64,000 nucleotides of DNA from Distichodus sexfasciatus (Eukaryota > Chordata > Actinopteri > Characiformes > Distichodontidae): assembly GCA_032718565.1 (NCBI GenBank), contig JAVGVS010000004.1, forward strand, positions 7,913,814-7,977,813. Direction: 5' to 3'. This document shows, piece by piece, positions 1-11,745 of this stretch; position 1 is the first letter of the stretch; each line of letters opens with the position of its first letter. The translations under genes and the position numbers were made by a program. The notes beneath the pieces were generated by a model that was given only the letters and a program-made list of their open reading frames with translations, was not told the DNA's origin and made no database searches.

Positions 1-22
1 ATATATATATATATATATATAC
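1..22. repeat. (AT)n microsatellite
   Basis: A run of alternating AT opens the window and leads directly into the flank of a hAT element. It may extend beyond the window. Confidence 0.95.
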
Positions 23-32
23 TGTATATAAT

Positions 33-812
33 CAGTGTTGGGAGTAACGCATTACAAAGTTACAGTAACGGATTACTTTTTGGTGTAACGTAGTAATGTA
101 AGACACTACTTGTCAGTTTTCAGTAATATTTTACTCGGTACATGTTCAGTAACGCGTGCGTTACAAAGCACTTTTAACCAAAAATGTATTTGTTTAAAAA
201 CAGCAAGACTGCGAGACCTCATATTAATTATCTGTGATTTAAAAAATGCGCAAGAGTTGTATTTCCTGTTGGTGGTTAGTTGAGCCCCTTGCACAGTGCA
301 TCACGTAAGGCTTGCTTCTCCAGTGAGATGGCAGAAGACAGTACTTTTGGGAGGTGGACGTTTGCGCATTACTTTGAGTTCATCAGGGATACGGACAAAA
401 AGAATGTTTTAGTCAAGTGCAATCTTTGCCCAAACCCTAAAGAACTATCGACGTCGAGAAATAGCACTAGCAATTTGAAAAAACACCTCGAGCGCTGCCA
501 TGCAAACCCTGACAGAGAAGAGAAAGAAAACGGGCAACGAGAGTGATCAGCCAAAGCAGCAGAAATTAAGTTTCACACGGTCTGCCATCATGCCACTTGA
601 ACTTCGAGAATGATCTGCAATATTTTTTTCTCATATTAGAATGTCAAGTTATATCTTCAGGTATTTTGGTGAAAGTAACTGAAAAGTTACAGAAGTCATG
701 TAACGATTACAATTCAGAGACAGTAATATTGTAAGGTAGCGGATTACATTTGAATACCAGTAACAAGTAATGTATAGTGTATTACACTTTGCAAGTAACT
801 TGCACAACACTG
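33..812 (+). mobile_element. hAT-type DNA transposon, internally deleted, with BED zinc-finger ORF
   Basis: The left end reads CAGTGTTGGGAGTAACG and the right end is its degenerate inverse (ACTTGCACAACACTG). The element is flanked by an 8-bp target-site duplication, TATATAAT at 25-32 and TGTATAAT at 813-820 (7 of 8 bases match). An 8-bp duplication and CAGTG ends are characteristic of the hAT superfamily. Only a BED-finger exon remains inside; no catalytic or dimerisation region is visible, so it is a non-autonomous deletion derivative. A relative with the same termini lies at 56932-57557. Confidence 0.88.
328..546 (+). CDS. BED-type zinc-finger fragment of a hAT transposase
   Basis: This 72-codon ORF begins at the ATG at 328 and stops at 544-546. 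It contains a BED-finger arrangement: aromatic residues in the WTFAHYF stretch, a C-x2-C pair (VKCNLCPN), and then an H-x4-H type end (LKKHLERCH). BED fingers are the DNA-binding N-terminus of many hAT transposases and ZBED proteins. Upstream in-frame codons reach an earlier ATG at 280, but the BED domain itself starts after 328. It lies wholly within the 33-812 element and no transposase core follows. It is best read as a transposon remnant rather than a host gene; expression is unknown. Confidence 0.7.
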   Translation: MAEDSTFGRWTFAHYFEFIRDTDKKNVLVKCNLCPNPKELSTSRNSTSNLKKHLERCHANPDREEKENGQRE

Positions 813-820
813 TGTATAAT

Positions 821-2043
821 AGCTGAAGAAATGTGAGATCCACAGATACACACACACAAATGGAGAAAGAGCGAGCATCCTCTCTTTTTGAGAGCAATCG
901 ATCCTGTCCAAAATTAGCCATCACTTTCCTATAGCAGGTTTATAAATTGACCAAACACCAATATGTGGCTTTATTAAGTTGGTAATGTGTGTGTATTTGT
1001 GTGTGTGTAATTAGGCCCGGACCCTGAAAGCTTTTTTTCAGATGCTTTCTGCAGCTTTTGCCCTTAACGAGCTGCATTGGCTCATCACGTCTTTTCACTG
1101 ACTCCAGACCTCAGTCTGTTGGTAATGAATCCAACTCCAGGGGAAATATAAAGCCGGAGAGAGTATTATAGAGCAAAACCACAAAAATATGAAATAAATA
1201 AATAAATAAATAAACAGAGAGCAGCACTCTGAGAGCATGTGCTCCCTTTCAGACAGACGGGATCTGGGTCTTCCTCATCTTCCTCGTTCCTCTTCCCTTT
1301 TTTTTAGTCTGTTCCTCTTTTTAACGCATTGCAGCTCTAACCATGTACTGTAGAAAACCTCTGAAGATAGAAGAGAGAATGGAAAAAAAAATCTCTCTCT
1401 TTCTCCATCTTTCTCTCTATCCCTTGCCCTTAATGAATTCTGAAAACACAGAGTCTGAATGGCTGGCCTTTCCGGAGGATTCGGGTGTGAGCCCCACGCT
1501 GCCGTCATCTTCTTGCTGAACGAGACTTCATCTCTTATTAAAGTACATAAAGCAGAAAGCAGGGAGAGTCATTCTGTCCGCCTCCTTTAATTCTGCCCGG
1601 CTCTTTCTTTCTTTCTTCGACCCCGTGTGTGCCTGCTCATCGCTGCCCAGCTTTTATGGAGCTTCTAATTATCTTGGTGAGAACCCTCAAGTGAGAACCT
1701 TGGAGTCTTTGTACAATCATTTTGACATTTCTTCCCTTTTTGGCCCAGATGGAAGTCATATTAACATTTCTACTCTAACCGGACAATGGCAAAGGGGTTT
1801 CTTTCTTATTCTTCTTTTCTTATGGCTAGTGTCTGGCCTGATTTTGTAAAATAATATGTGACCCGGTTTGTAAGTTTTTAAGGATTTCTTTGGAGGTCAT
1901 TGCAAATTACCAGCTGATATTCCTTTTAAATATGCAAAGAATATTGGTGGCTATTTTGCTGGAGGTTTGACTGAATTGTCTGCTTTGCCCTACTCTGTAT
2001 TAAGATATTAAACTAGAGAGGTACATTTTCTGAAGAAAATGTG
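821..2043. other. mostly unique non-coding sequence with simple repeats
   Basis: No coding exon was recognised here. There is a short (CA)n near 850 and an (AAAT)n tract at about 1192-1215. The 1010-1660 part looks repeat-poor and could hold conserved non-coding sequence, but this cannot be judged without an alignment. A 74-codon ORF at 1625-1849 has no recognisable domain. Confidence 0.5.
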
Positions 2044-2179
2044 AGTGGTGCTTGCCGTGGCAAAACTTGGGCCTCAATATTACAATATTTCCTTCAGTTC
2101 TCTGTGAAAAACAACATTTAAAGTGCTGGTATAGCAGTGATATGACAATAAGACTATATTGCTTCTATTCATATGGGTA

Positions 2180-2757
2180 ATCATGTTAAGAGCAAAATGC
2201 TAATATAGTCAGCATAATGCTAGCAACATGCTAATATTATTAGCATAAACTAGCAACATGCTAATCATGTTAGCATCATGTTAACAGCATTCTAATGATG
2301 TTGCTAGCAACATGCTAATATAGTTAGCATAATGCTAGCAACATGCTAATCAGCTAAACGTCATGTTAGCAACATGCTAAGCACTCTAGCATCATGTTAG
2401 AGACCTTCTAATGAAGTTGCTAGCAACACGCTAATATAGTTAGCATAATGCTAGCAACATGCTAATCAGCTAAACGTCATTCTAGCAACATGCTAATCAC
2501 ACTAGCGTCATGCTAGGAACATGCTACACATGTTATTAGCAGAATGCTAATATAGTTAGCATAATACTAGTAAAATGCTAATATCGTTAGCATAATACTA
2601 GCAACATGCTAATATCGTTAGCATCATGCTAGCCATGCTAGCCACGTGCTAATATAATTAGCATAAAGCTATCAACATGCTAATATTATTAGCATAATGC
2701 TAGCAACATGCTAATCGTGTTAGCATCATGCTAGCAGCATGCTAATGAGGTTGCTAG
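2180..2757. repeat. GCTAGC / ATGCTAA minisatellite array
   Basis: Roughly 30-31 bp units of the type GCTAATATAGTTAGCATAA plus TGCTAGCAACAT repeat many times, with interspersed variants carrying AATCAGCTAAACGTCAT. The units are rich in self-complementary words (GCTAGC, TTAGCATAATGCTAA), so the array could form many small hairpins. Confidence 0.9.
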
Positions 2758-2939
2758 GGGGCGTGGCTTATGAGCATCATGATAAATGCGAAAGACTGAG
2801 TGGTTGCCTGAGTGTTGCCCCTGTGGGGGCAATATCCCCCCCACCTCTTTACAAGAGTCATACCACCCCATTCCCGAATGAGCCGCACAATTTGCCACCT
2901 CTTTCACGGCTCTACGACAAAGGGTACAGGAATAGTTCT

Positions 2940-3535
2940 GCGCCAAAATCCACATTCTAAGTCAATGGGGCAACTTTGGGCGCCTTTTCCGCCCCAGGGG
3001 CAAAACTTCTACCCTCTTGCGGGGTATGTTCTGACACAGCTTGCAAGCCTCTTCAAATGTGGTGAATTTGAGATTTCTACAAAATTCCCTCTCTGCGCTA
3101 CAGTCCGTCAAAGTTGGTCTCAATGTTAAGTCTATGGGATTTTTCCCCCATTCTATGTCAATGGGGCAAATTTGGGGGCATCTTGTGCCCCGGGGGTAAA
3201 ACCTATACCCTCTTGCGGGGTATGTTCTGACACAGGTTGCAAACTTCTTCAAATGTGGTAAATTTGACCTTTCTACAAATTTTCCCTCTCTGCGCTACAG
3301 TCCGTCAAAGTTGGTCTCAATGTTAAGTCTATGGGATTTTTCCCCCATTCTATGTCAATGGGGCAAATTTGGGGGCATCTTGTGCCCCGGGGGTAAAACC
3401 TATACCCTCTTGCGGGGTATGTTCTGACACAGGTTGCAAACTTCTTCAAATGTGGTAAATTTGACCTTTCTACAAATTTTCCCTCTCTGCGCTACAGTCC
3501 GTCAAAGTTGGTCTCAATGTTAAGTCTATGGGACT
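2940..3535. repeat. 197-bp tandem repeat, about three copies
   Basis: The landmark GGGGTATGTTCTGACACAG recurs near 3021, 3217 and 3414, a spacing of 196-197 bp. The second and third copies look almost identical, suggesting a recent duplication; the first is diverged. Confidence 0.92.
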
Positions 3536-4013
3536 TTTGGAAATCTGTCTCTGAAAGTACTTCTCAGATTAGGCATTTTCGCCTGCTTTTACCCCTCTAT
3601 TTCAGTGAATTTCAGAGAATTTGCTAGGAATCTCAAATTCACCACATTTGAAGAGGCTTGCAAGCTGTGTCAGAACATACCCCTTAGAAAAGTCATAGCA
3701 CCCCATTCCCGAATAAGGCGCACGATTTGATACCTCATTCACGGGTCTACGACAAACGATGCGGGACTAGATACGCAGCGAACTTTTATACGGAAGAAAA
3801 AAAAAAAAAAAAAAAGCCTGTGAGATAACAATAGTAGTGCTTTGCTTCGCAAGCACCACTAACTATTGCTGAAGCTGGAGAAAGAGGCCTGATTGGGTTC
3901 AGGTTTGTTATGGAAACATCAGCAGATAAGAATGAAACCATTTTCCCTTTGCATTCTGCCCCAGTTTAAATGATTTCATTAATACTAACTTTTTATATGA
4001 ATCCATTTGATCT

Positions 4014-4385
4014 CTGATTGTTTCATCACAATACATTATTATATCGATTCAATGGGCAACTATTCAACATCTGCCGATATCAAAAAGTCTGCACAGATCT
4101 GATTCGATTATATTCAGGAGCCAGTAATCAATATGAGACAATATCATATGTAGATTTAACACCATCCCCTTCATTCATATCCAACCATAACAAGCAATTG
4201 AATACATAATTTTGACATTTTTATTACATCAGTCATTTAAATGAAAATCTTCTGTTTTAATCAAAATAGACCTCCTGGTCAATATAAAATAAAGTTTCAA
4301 TCTGTAAGATGTCTGAGCAATGTTTTCATTTGATCATTGAATCAATGTGTCAGTGTAGATTTATATATTGCTACATTCCTACGAA
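4014..4385. mobile_element. MITE family A fragment (ATCGAT-rich, hAT-like)
   Basis: It shares blocks with many other places in the window: a CAGGAGCCAG...CGATATGAGAC-type block, a CTTCCATTCATATC-type block, and a GATGTCTGA...TTTCATTTTGGATC-type block. This family recurs at 12490-12895, 13639-13995, 21925-22665, 34246-34612 and elsewhere. The ends are too eroded here to give a target-site duplication. Confidence 0.6.
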
Positions 4386-4949
4386 TGAGGGGAAACTCTT
4401 TGTTAAACAGATTTTAAGCAGTGAGGACCGTGTAAGGTCTCAGGTGTGTTAACAAGCCCCAGGCTGATAAATGTGATCTTAATGTGATTCTCTGTTGGGA
4501 AACATTCACATTGTCCCCATGATGTCCCAGATGCCCCGCAGTTCTGTTGTGTGTGTCAAACACACTCAGATATTAGCGAGCTCACCCTCAGGAGAAACCC
4601 AGAGCACCAACTCCTGAACCTGGAGTAGCTGGAGGTGCAGTATGAGCATCTTTGCTACTATATACACTGATTAACCATATCACAACCATGATGTATTTCT
4701 ATGGCTAAACTATGGCAGCTTCATACACAACAAACTGTGATGCATTGTGAGTTCTATCAGAACCAGCACTAACATTTTCAGCTATTTGCATGCATCAATT
4801 AGCCTTGACACTAGGAGTGTAATGATTCATCGATTACGGATACATTGATGAGCCCATTGCAGTGATCCAAAATGAAAACATTGATCAGACATTACACATA
4901 TGGCAACGTCCCTTGAGCAAGGACGTCAATGAGCAGGGATGTCACTGGG

Positions 4950-5547
4950 TTAAAGGTCCCATATACATTTTTTCAAGTCTATGAGCTCCACTAAACATGT
5001 CTCTGAAAATACTTCTCAGATTAGGCATTTTCGCCTGCTTTTACCCCTCTATTTCAGTCCCCTTCAGAACAGACTGTTTCTCATTAGTATTCTTAAATGC
5101 AGATGAGCTGCTGCTGCCCACGCCTCACTCCGGAACTGGGGTGTAAACAGCACGGTAAGAGTTTACTTCACGTGAAAATAATCGACATGGCTGCTGTTAA
5201 CAGAATATCCATACAGCCATACATGTTCAACACAACACTCTGCCTGTAGACTTCTTCATTGCGATTCCTACACTAGCACTTACAGGAAAACATGGTGGAT
5301 CAGGAAGTGCTAGCATTTCTACCTGGTGGGCAAAGGTTCTCAGATAGGATGGTGGAGTTATTCTAATGTCCCCTACTGTGTTGCAGAAGTAGGGGAGAAA
5401 TCTTAACAGCTCGTTTAAGCACAAGATTTCTGACAACTGACCATTTTTGATCAAACTTACAGTGTGTGTAGAGGCAGTACAGACCCAAATAAATGTCTAA
5501 AGAACAGAAAAAGTGATTTTTTTTTTTTCATAATATGGGCCCTTTAA
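4950..5547. mobile_element. DNA-transposon-like MITE with TTAAAGGTCCCATAT / ATATGGGCCCTTTAA ends
   Basis: The two ends are imperfect inverted repeats. The block from about 4999 to 5055 (TGTCTCTGAAAATACTTCTC onward) is also present at 3543-3605 inside the composite repeat, so the two elements share sequence. The superfamily is not assigned. No ORF of significance is present. Confidence 0.6.
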
Positions 5548-6180
5548 AAGAGATTAATTTTCATTGAAGTGTCTAGTTCAGCTTGTGTTAATGTCATATC
5601 AATCAGTGTCTTGTAAGTTAAATCAAATGTAAATAATATTGTAACACACTCAATATAATGTTGAATTGTGATGAAAGTTGTGATTTACACCACTACTCAG
5701 TACCTCCCATGGTCTTGTCACTGGTTCATCCGTTTTCTTTTCTCTTGCCACTTTTGGTTTGGTTTGGAAACGTTCCACAAGAGCTGCTGCAGTTTTGGAG
5801 TTATCTAGCCACGATCACAATTTGGAAAAGTCGTTCAAATTCTTACGCATGACTATTTTCGCGCTTTCAACACATCAAGGATAAAATACTGACTTTCTGC
5901 CTAATATATTCTACCCACTCCCTGGTGCCAAGGTAACCAGGTAATCAGTGTTTTTACTGTTAACATGGCAGCTGTCATAATGTTATGGCTGATTGGTGAA
6001 ATGCAAACCTGACACAACTACTGTATGTGCACAAAACACTCCATAATCGCATCAAACCCAGAGCCCTCATGCTAATGAAACACCATCTGCCACAGGTCAG
6101 CTATGAGCCGCCAAGTCCTACACTTTGACCCACTCAAACCTCCGCTTTGCCATGAGAATGCAAAGAAAACTTCTTCACTA
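5548..6180. other. non-coding, nothing recognised
   Basis: AT-rich sequence without recognisable exons, RNA genes or clear repeats. Confidence 0.4.
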
Positions 6181-6183
6181 ATT

Positions 6184-6910
6184 AGAAGTAACTAGTTACA
6201 GTTACTTTGTGGTGTCACCAGGCAAAATCAACAGAGTGATCTGGTTCCCTGCTGAAAGTGTGAATTTTCTTCAAACTTTTCTTCTGCATTTTTTCTGCCA
6301 GTAAAGACCATCAGCCTGTTTGTATGTTATTGTTTTAACCTCTTTACTTCTTTGTTCTTTTATTCATTTTCTTTTTATGACCTCTGTGTGCTATACAAGC
6401 AAATTTGCCATGCCTAGCCTAGTCTAGATTTACCTGTAGACAGACCTAAGGAGTAACAGAATGCATTGAATAGTGTTACAAAATTAGATTTTTGATAAGT
6501 AACTGATGCCTTTATTAAAAATGTGGATTATTAGCAGGATTACAATTTCAAAATACATTTTACAATAAAGAATAAAATACTATCAGGAACATGTGCAGAC
6601 TTTAAACTTCCCTGTGTGAACTGAAGTGAAAGCTATTCTCTCACTTGTAAATTCACTACTGTAGCCTCTAGTGACAAAAGTACCAATATGAAATTAGCAA
6701 AGAAAGGAAAATAACAAACAGAATTCCAAAAAGGAAACAGCTCTGTTTGCAGTAGCTTAGGGAATGTTGCTTGACTTCAAATTTGTATTTATCAGAGGAA
6801 GCGAAACTAACTGAAAGTATTTGAGTTACATTGGGTTAGATTACTGACTACATTTTTCCTCCAGGTAATTGTGTCAGAATAGTTTTTTAAAGTAACCCTC
6901 ACAACACTTG
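6184..6910. mobile_element. degenerate hAT-like element (AGTAAC termini)
   Basis: The right side ends AAGTAACCCTCACAACACTT, resembling the right end of the element at 33-812. The left side carries AGAAGTAACTAGTTACAGT, resembling the left end. Both ends are eroded and no target-site duplication was found, so boundaries are approximate. Confidence 0.35.
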
Positions 6911-6929
6911 CATGTAGGTGAGTAATATT

Positions 6930-7490
6930 TCAGTGCTGTGCCCCTGCTTTTACTGATTCTTAGTTTGTTCCACCTCTGCTTTCTCCAGGCCACTTTCTAA
7001 TTTTATGTTGGAGGTTAAAGTCTTTTTGGGTGGAGTGCTCCTTTATAAAAGAGCAAGACGCAACAGAATCTTCACGTTCCACCTCTTCCCAGCTCCATCC
7101 CCTTGTCTCTCCCCCTCTTTCTCTTCCGGCTGATTTGTTCTAATGTAATTTTAATTAAAACTGCGGTGTCAAAGGCCTGGGCTCGGTTGAGAAGCGGGCG
7201 CAGATTGTGGCGCTGTGGCAGCCCCTCTCTCGGTGGAGAGGAAATAGATGGTGATGGGGCAGCGGTGCCAGGGCCAGCACGCGCCAGCGTAAACAAATCT
7301 GCTCGTCTTCAGAGGGCAGGATCCCGCCGGGCAGCGCCCGCCATGAGGAGGTGCATGCTGGGAGAGAGACCACGCCACCCAAAACCAACCAAACACCACC
7401 CACCTTACTCTCACCCGTCTGATGGAGCCTTAACTCAATTCCTTCTACAGGTAATGTGTGTACCTGAGTGTAACCCATCACACACTTAAA
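6930..7490. other. repeat-poor, GC-rich island; candidate conserved non-coding element
   Basis: This stretch stands out from its AT-rich surroundings and contains no transposon signature. It has a TTTAATTAAAA core and a GC-rich 3' part. The longest ORFs (128 codons forward, 113 reverse) show no domain and overlap each other, so no gene is called. Confidence 0.4.
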
Positions 7491-7556
7491 AATCAATATT
7501 CAGTTGTGCAGTATTTCAGTATATTACAATTTTTTAAATTTGACTTTAATGATAAT

Positions 7557-7835
7557 GAGCCTCATTCACCAATATATTCTCAAGCGTTCTTTTTTGATAT
7601 GTGCTAAAGAAAGTTGAGACAACTGTAGAATTGAAGAAAACCCAAAATGCTAATGTTTTGCCCAAACATGCATGCAATTAACTGTGTGTAAGAGTGCTCT
7701 TCACCATTTGTAGAATCTGTTCTTCCCTCTAATCTTAAATCAGAAAACATTGGGGTAAGTCAGAATCTTGGTAAAAAACGTGGGTTTTTAGAACAAATTG
7801 CTTTTTCTTGAGAATGATTGGTGAATGATCCCCCC
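7557..7835 (+). mobile_element. MITE family B (TTCACCAATA ... GGTGAATGA ends)
   Basis: The ends GAGCCTCATTCACCAATATA and TTGGTGAATGATCC are imperfect inverted repeats. The internal block with AAACCCAAAATGCTAATG and the tract TGTAAGAGTGCTCTTCA are shared with copies at 11206-11485, about 25320-25450 (inverted) and 62628-62885. Confidence 0.7.
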
Positions 7836-8174
7836 AATGTCATTTAGTTAATGTATTTGCTAAATGTGCTCACTCTTGAATATTTTTTAAAAAAATATTG
7901 TGTAGATTGTATGGAGTAAGATGTTAAAAAATGCAGTGTAAACACAGCATTAATGGATGCAAAAAATCTGACACTGAAAGTCTGTTCACGAAACACATTT
8001 TTCAGAACTCTCTAACACTGTTCACATCAGAAAAGTATCAGGATCAGTTTTTGTAAGGCAGGTAAGGAACACTTCAGTTTGAATGGATTTTTCTAGTTCT
8101 TTGTTTTTTTGTAGCTAATTGTTATAGGGAGTCTAGGTTTAGATTTCAAGCGTTATATTTCAGTTATATTTTAG

Positions 8175-8800
8175 ATTTGTTCAATGATTCCTCTGCATCA
8201 GGAGGGCCTCCTGCATTGTGCTCAACCCCTCACATCCTTCACATGGACTCTTTACACTCCTCCCATCAGACACTATCCCAGCATCAGGACTCGATCCACC
8301 AGACTGCGTGATAGCTTTTTTCCCACAAACCATCAGACTTTTAAACACACTTCCTGCCCTCACACTCCTCCCTACACACACACGGACTGTGAACTGACTC
8401 TACTGTACCTCTGAACTTTACACAACACTGTCATGTGATGCACACGCTGCTATACGGACAATCTCATTCATGTTGCACTGTCTCAGGAAAATGTTTATGA
8501 ATAATGTTTATGTTTACAGACGGTACAGTATTTTCATTTCAAATTGCTGCTGATCTGGCACACATTTAATGCCGGCTGATCTAAATTGCAATCCTCTTCT
8601 CTTGACTGCTGCTACAATATTTTCACAATTTTGCACTGTTGCTACATATTTGCACAACATCTTTGTCTCTCTTTCTTGCTATTTTCTCTCCTTCTAGTTT
8701 AAAGTTTAAAGTTTTACATTTATATTGTACTTCTAGTTAAAAGTGTATATAAGTGTATTCTCTCCGTATACTTGTACAATATACAGCAGAGATGACAATA
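8175..8800 (+). mobile_element. LINE 3' end (Rex/CR1-like) with degenerate reverse-transcriptase C-terminus
   Basis: One forward frame of 8184-8414 reads SIRTRSTRLRDSFFPTNHQT, matching the R-T-R-x-x-x-x-S-F-F-P motif found at the C-terminus of fish LINE ORF2 proteins. It is followed by a 3' region with TTGCACTGTTGCTAC, TTGCACAACA and an end like CAGCAGAGATGACAATAAAG, shared with the tails at 25490-25925 and 52915-53455. The clade assignment is tentative. Confidence 0.65.
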
Positions 8801-8885
8801 AAGTTAACTTATGTACTTATGTACTCATTATGTACAGCAGCATGATCAAACATGTGTCCCATATTCCTGACTACAATATCTACAA

Positions 8886-9118
8886 TATCACCACAGCACA
8901 GCACACAGTGCACCACAACGAAATGCATTTGACCCATACATGAAGGAGCAGTGGGCATCTACCATAGGCAACACCTTGGGAGCAGTGCTTGGGGACGTTA
9001 CCTTGAGTACCTCATGAGTAAATCAGTGGTATCTTTACCAGTCTTACCTTTACTGGTCGAAATGGCAACCTTCTGATCATGTTGCAAATGCCCTAACTGC
9101 AATACTACCAACTGCCCC
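8886..9118 (-). mobile_element. tRNA-derived SINE (family A)
   Basis: In reverse orientation the head reads GGCAGTTGGTAG... with a box-B-like segment, followed by the shared body: GGTAAAGGTAC..., AGCACTGCTCCC, CCACTGCTCCTTCA, GACCC(A/T)... and GTGCACTGTGTGCTGTGCTGTG. About ten copies of this family occur in the window. Confidence 0.8.
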
Positions 9119-9544
9119 CAACTAAACAGCGAGTTGTTGGGTGATTTAAGATGAATTTCAATAATTCTGGAGGGCAGAGTTTCTTTAAAATTATCAATGC
9201 AAAATGCAATTTTTGAATTTGATGATTTGGGATTTTTTGTCAAGATTTTGAGAAATGAAATAGAGGTTCTGAAGTTAGTGTCAAAGCAAGTATAAACTGC
9301 AGTGTAGCAGTGTGTTTTATAGCTTTCATAGTTAATATGAGTTTATAATGTTTTTAATTTGCAAGATGAGAATTCGGCAACTACAAAAACGTCCCCAGCC
9401 ATTTTGGTCTTGCATCTCTACTAGCTTATTTACAATAAGTGATTTCACATAACACAATACACACAAGAGACACTCTCTGTTTCACCTGCCCAATCTGCGT
9501 GGCCGTGTGACTGCAAGAGCATGTGGCCAAAAGTTTGTTCTCAT

Positions 9545-10010
9545 GAATTAATAAGCGTAGGAGCAGTTCATCAAACGCTTCAGCATCGCCGGAGCGGGAT
9601 TTAACGGCAGGGCGAGCCGTGCCATCTGCCTGTCTTCCCCGCCATGTCCGTAGAACGCGGACAGCGCCAGGCGTCTCTCTTTAGCATTTGGCGGGCGGGG
9701 GTGAATGTCCCGGCCGGCCGAGGACAGTTGGAGTGACCACGGTTGGCCTAAGCAGTGAGGCGTGATGTAAGAGGGTTTAACTTTGCTAACCTTCCCCGTG
9801 CCAGCCCTGTGCCCGCCCTGTGCCCACCTGCTGCTGCTGGATATTGGTCTGGAGATAAGCGGCCCGGGACCTGGCAAGCCCTGGCGAGACAAATATGTGA
9901 TGTTATTAGATTCTCCGGTGCACCTTGACCCCCCTCCTCCTCCTGGCACAGAGGACAGGGGCTCAAGGCAAGTGGGTTCGCAGGTGTGGGTAAATCGGCT
10001 TGGTTAACCC
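9545..10010. other. repeat-poor, GC-rich island; candidate conserved non-coding element
   Basis: GC-rich unique sequence with no repeat signature. Overlapping ORFs of 133, 72 and 74 codons run in competing frames without domains and are not called as genes. Confidence 0.4.
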
Positions 10011-10353
10011 AGTTAGACTTACAGTATGTATATATGTATATGTTCTTTTAGTATGTTGTTTCTTGTAATATGTGTTTTGCCCAAGTCATTCCTAGGACGT
10101 ATAAGTATTCTTGCCAAATAAAGTCATTCTGCGTCCTAATGTATGTATGCAAAATTGTTGACTGACTAGCTGCATGTGGAGTTCATATTTATGAACTTCA
10201 TTGGAAATGATCACGATCTCTTGGCATCATTCCAACAATCGGTAATGCATCATTTTCTTGAGAGCTTGAATCAAAGGTAGATGGACTTCTTTTAAGGTTC
10301 TTCAATACAGTTAACCTCTCATCCAAAAAGCATCTTTAGTTCTTTTGCAGAAA

Positions 10354-10603
10354 TGTGACCCGATGTGTCGTAATGAGTCGGAAGTCGGCGTTCTATTTAT
10401 TTAGATACGGGCCGATTATGTTGAAAAACATCACAAAAATTGCGATTTTTCTTTTTTGGAGACCAGCATAATTTTAAAGACCTTTTCTTTCATATAAGAC
10501 CATAAAAGAAAAATCGATATTTTTGATGTTTGTCAACATAATCGGCCCGTATCTAAATAAATAGAACGCCGTCTTCCGACTCATTACGACAGATCGGGTC
10601 ACA
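10354..10603. mobile_element. foldback MITE, near-perfect 250-bp palindrome
   Basis: The sequence starts TGTGACCCGATGTGTCGTAA and ends with its inverse TCATTACGACAGATCGGGTCACA. The arms include GGCGTTCTATTTATTTAGAT and CGGGCCGATTATGTTG, both repeated in inverse orientation. A second, internally rearranged copy lies at 26132-26333. Confidence 0.88.
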
Positions 10604-11205
10604 TATGTATTCAAGAACCATAAAAGAATCCAGTTGCCTTGAATTAAAATTCTCAAGTTTATTTTGACGCTGACGACTGAGAACCAACACAGACGTATGA
10701 TGTATAGTTTTTTTTTTATTTTTTTATTTTTTTTACCTCTTTCATTGTATTTTGTTCTCTGCTGATAGAGAGAAACACTTGACTTTTTGGTGGAAATCTC
10801 TGTTTCTGAGTTCGCGTCTTATTAAACCCGAACTCACGCTCAAGCACGATTTCTCATTCTCACGAATCTCTGTGATTCTGGTGAGAGGAGAGAGAGTGAG
10901 ATGTCGGACATGGCCAGGACGCTTCAAAGAATTTATTCAACAAGTAGAAAGAAGCTAACCGCAAGGTGGCCGCAAGGTTGCAGCGATCTTTCCACTGCGG
11001 TTGTGTTCCTGCTTCGTTGGTACACATCTCAGACTCGTCTCTGTGGTCGGGTTTGAGCTAAAGATGTGGTCAAAAGCGTCTTGCACTGTCTTGAATTCTT
11101 CTGACTTCGTAGCACAGGTGCGGAGGGTAACGGGAACAGAAGCATCATGAAATGTTCCGAAACCCAACGCAACCCAACACTTCGATACAACAGAATGAAG
11201 GCACT
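10604..11205. other. non-coding, nothing recognised apart from a T-rich tract
   Basis: A T-rich tract lies near 10709-10733. The rest holds no exon, RNA gene or clear repeat that I can support. Confidence 0.35.
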
Positions 11206-11485
11206 GACACCTTTCACCAATTCACCAATATATATTTTCTTTTTTTGTTTTACTAAATTTTGTCTTAAGAGCGTTGAGATGTTTAAAAAGTATAATATTG
11301 TACAATTGTGAAAAGTGCACAATAAGTAATGTTTTGCACAAACATGCATGCAGTAACATTTTGCGTGCCCTTCAGAAGTTGTAACGTCTGTTCTTACCTA
11401 GGAATAAATCTATAATTAAACACTGATGAATGCCAGAATCTTGGTTAAAACTGCACAAGTGAGTTTTAAGAAAAAAATCAGGTGC
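11206..11485 (+). mobile_element. MITE family B copy
   Basis: It shares with 7557-7835 the TTCACCAATATAT start, the TAATGTTTTGCACAAACATGCATGCA segment (broken by substitutions) and the GCCAGAATCTTGGT block near the end. The right terminus is eroded. Confidence 0.65.
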
Positions 11486-11691
11486 ACTGAGAAGATTTTG
11501 TGGAAACAAATGCTGCGCTATATAGTACTGAGGTGCATAATTCTAGTTCATATTAGGTAAAAAAAAAAGAGAAGAAACAAGAAACAAGAAAGAAAAAAAA
11601 GAAAAGATTCTCAGCATGGGAGCCCTACAGAAAATGCAAAAGAATAGCAATATAAAAAAGCATTAGAGGATAAAATAAGAATTCAAATTTA

Positions 11692-11714
11692 ACAACAACA
11701 ACAACAACAACAAC

Positions 11715-11745
<31 letters not shown>
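11692..11745. repeat. (AAC)n(AAT)n compound microsatellite
   Basis: About seven AAC units run directly into about twelve AAT units. Confidence 0.95.

Larger units (their letters stand above)
2044..3860. repeat. composite repeat with AGTGGTGCTTGC inverted ends, carrying two tandem arrays
   Basis: The left boundary AGTGGTGCTTGC at 2044-2055 recurs inverted as GCAAGCACCACT at 3849-3860. Inside lie a GCTAGC/ATGCTAA-rich array (about 2180-2757), a 197-bp tandem repeat (about 2940-3535), segments repeated in inverted orientation (3021-3080 against 3625-3686), a poly(A) tract near 3796-3815, and a terminal hairpin (GTGCTT / AAGCAC arms, 3837-3856). I could not find a convincing target-site duplication, so treating it as one mobile unit is an inference. 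Confidence 0.6.

Noticed and set aside
2180..3535. CRISPR-like repeat structure
   Set aside because: Repeats are contiguous tandem units without unique spacers, in a vertebrate genome.
7103..7489. 128-codon ORF
   Set aside because: Arg/Pro-rich translation of GC-rich sequence with an equally long reverse ORF; no recognisable family.
9548..9949. 133-codon ORF in a GC-rich island
   Set aside because: No domain, competing ORFs in other frames, low-complexity composition; more likely a non-coding GC-rich island.
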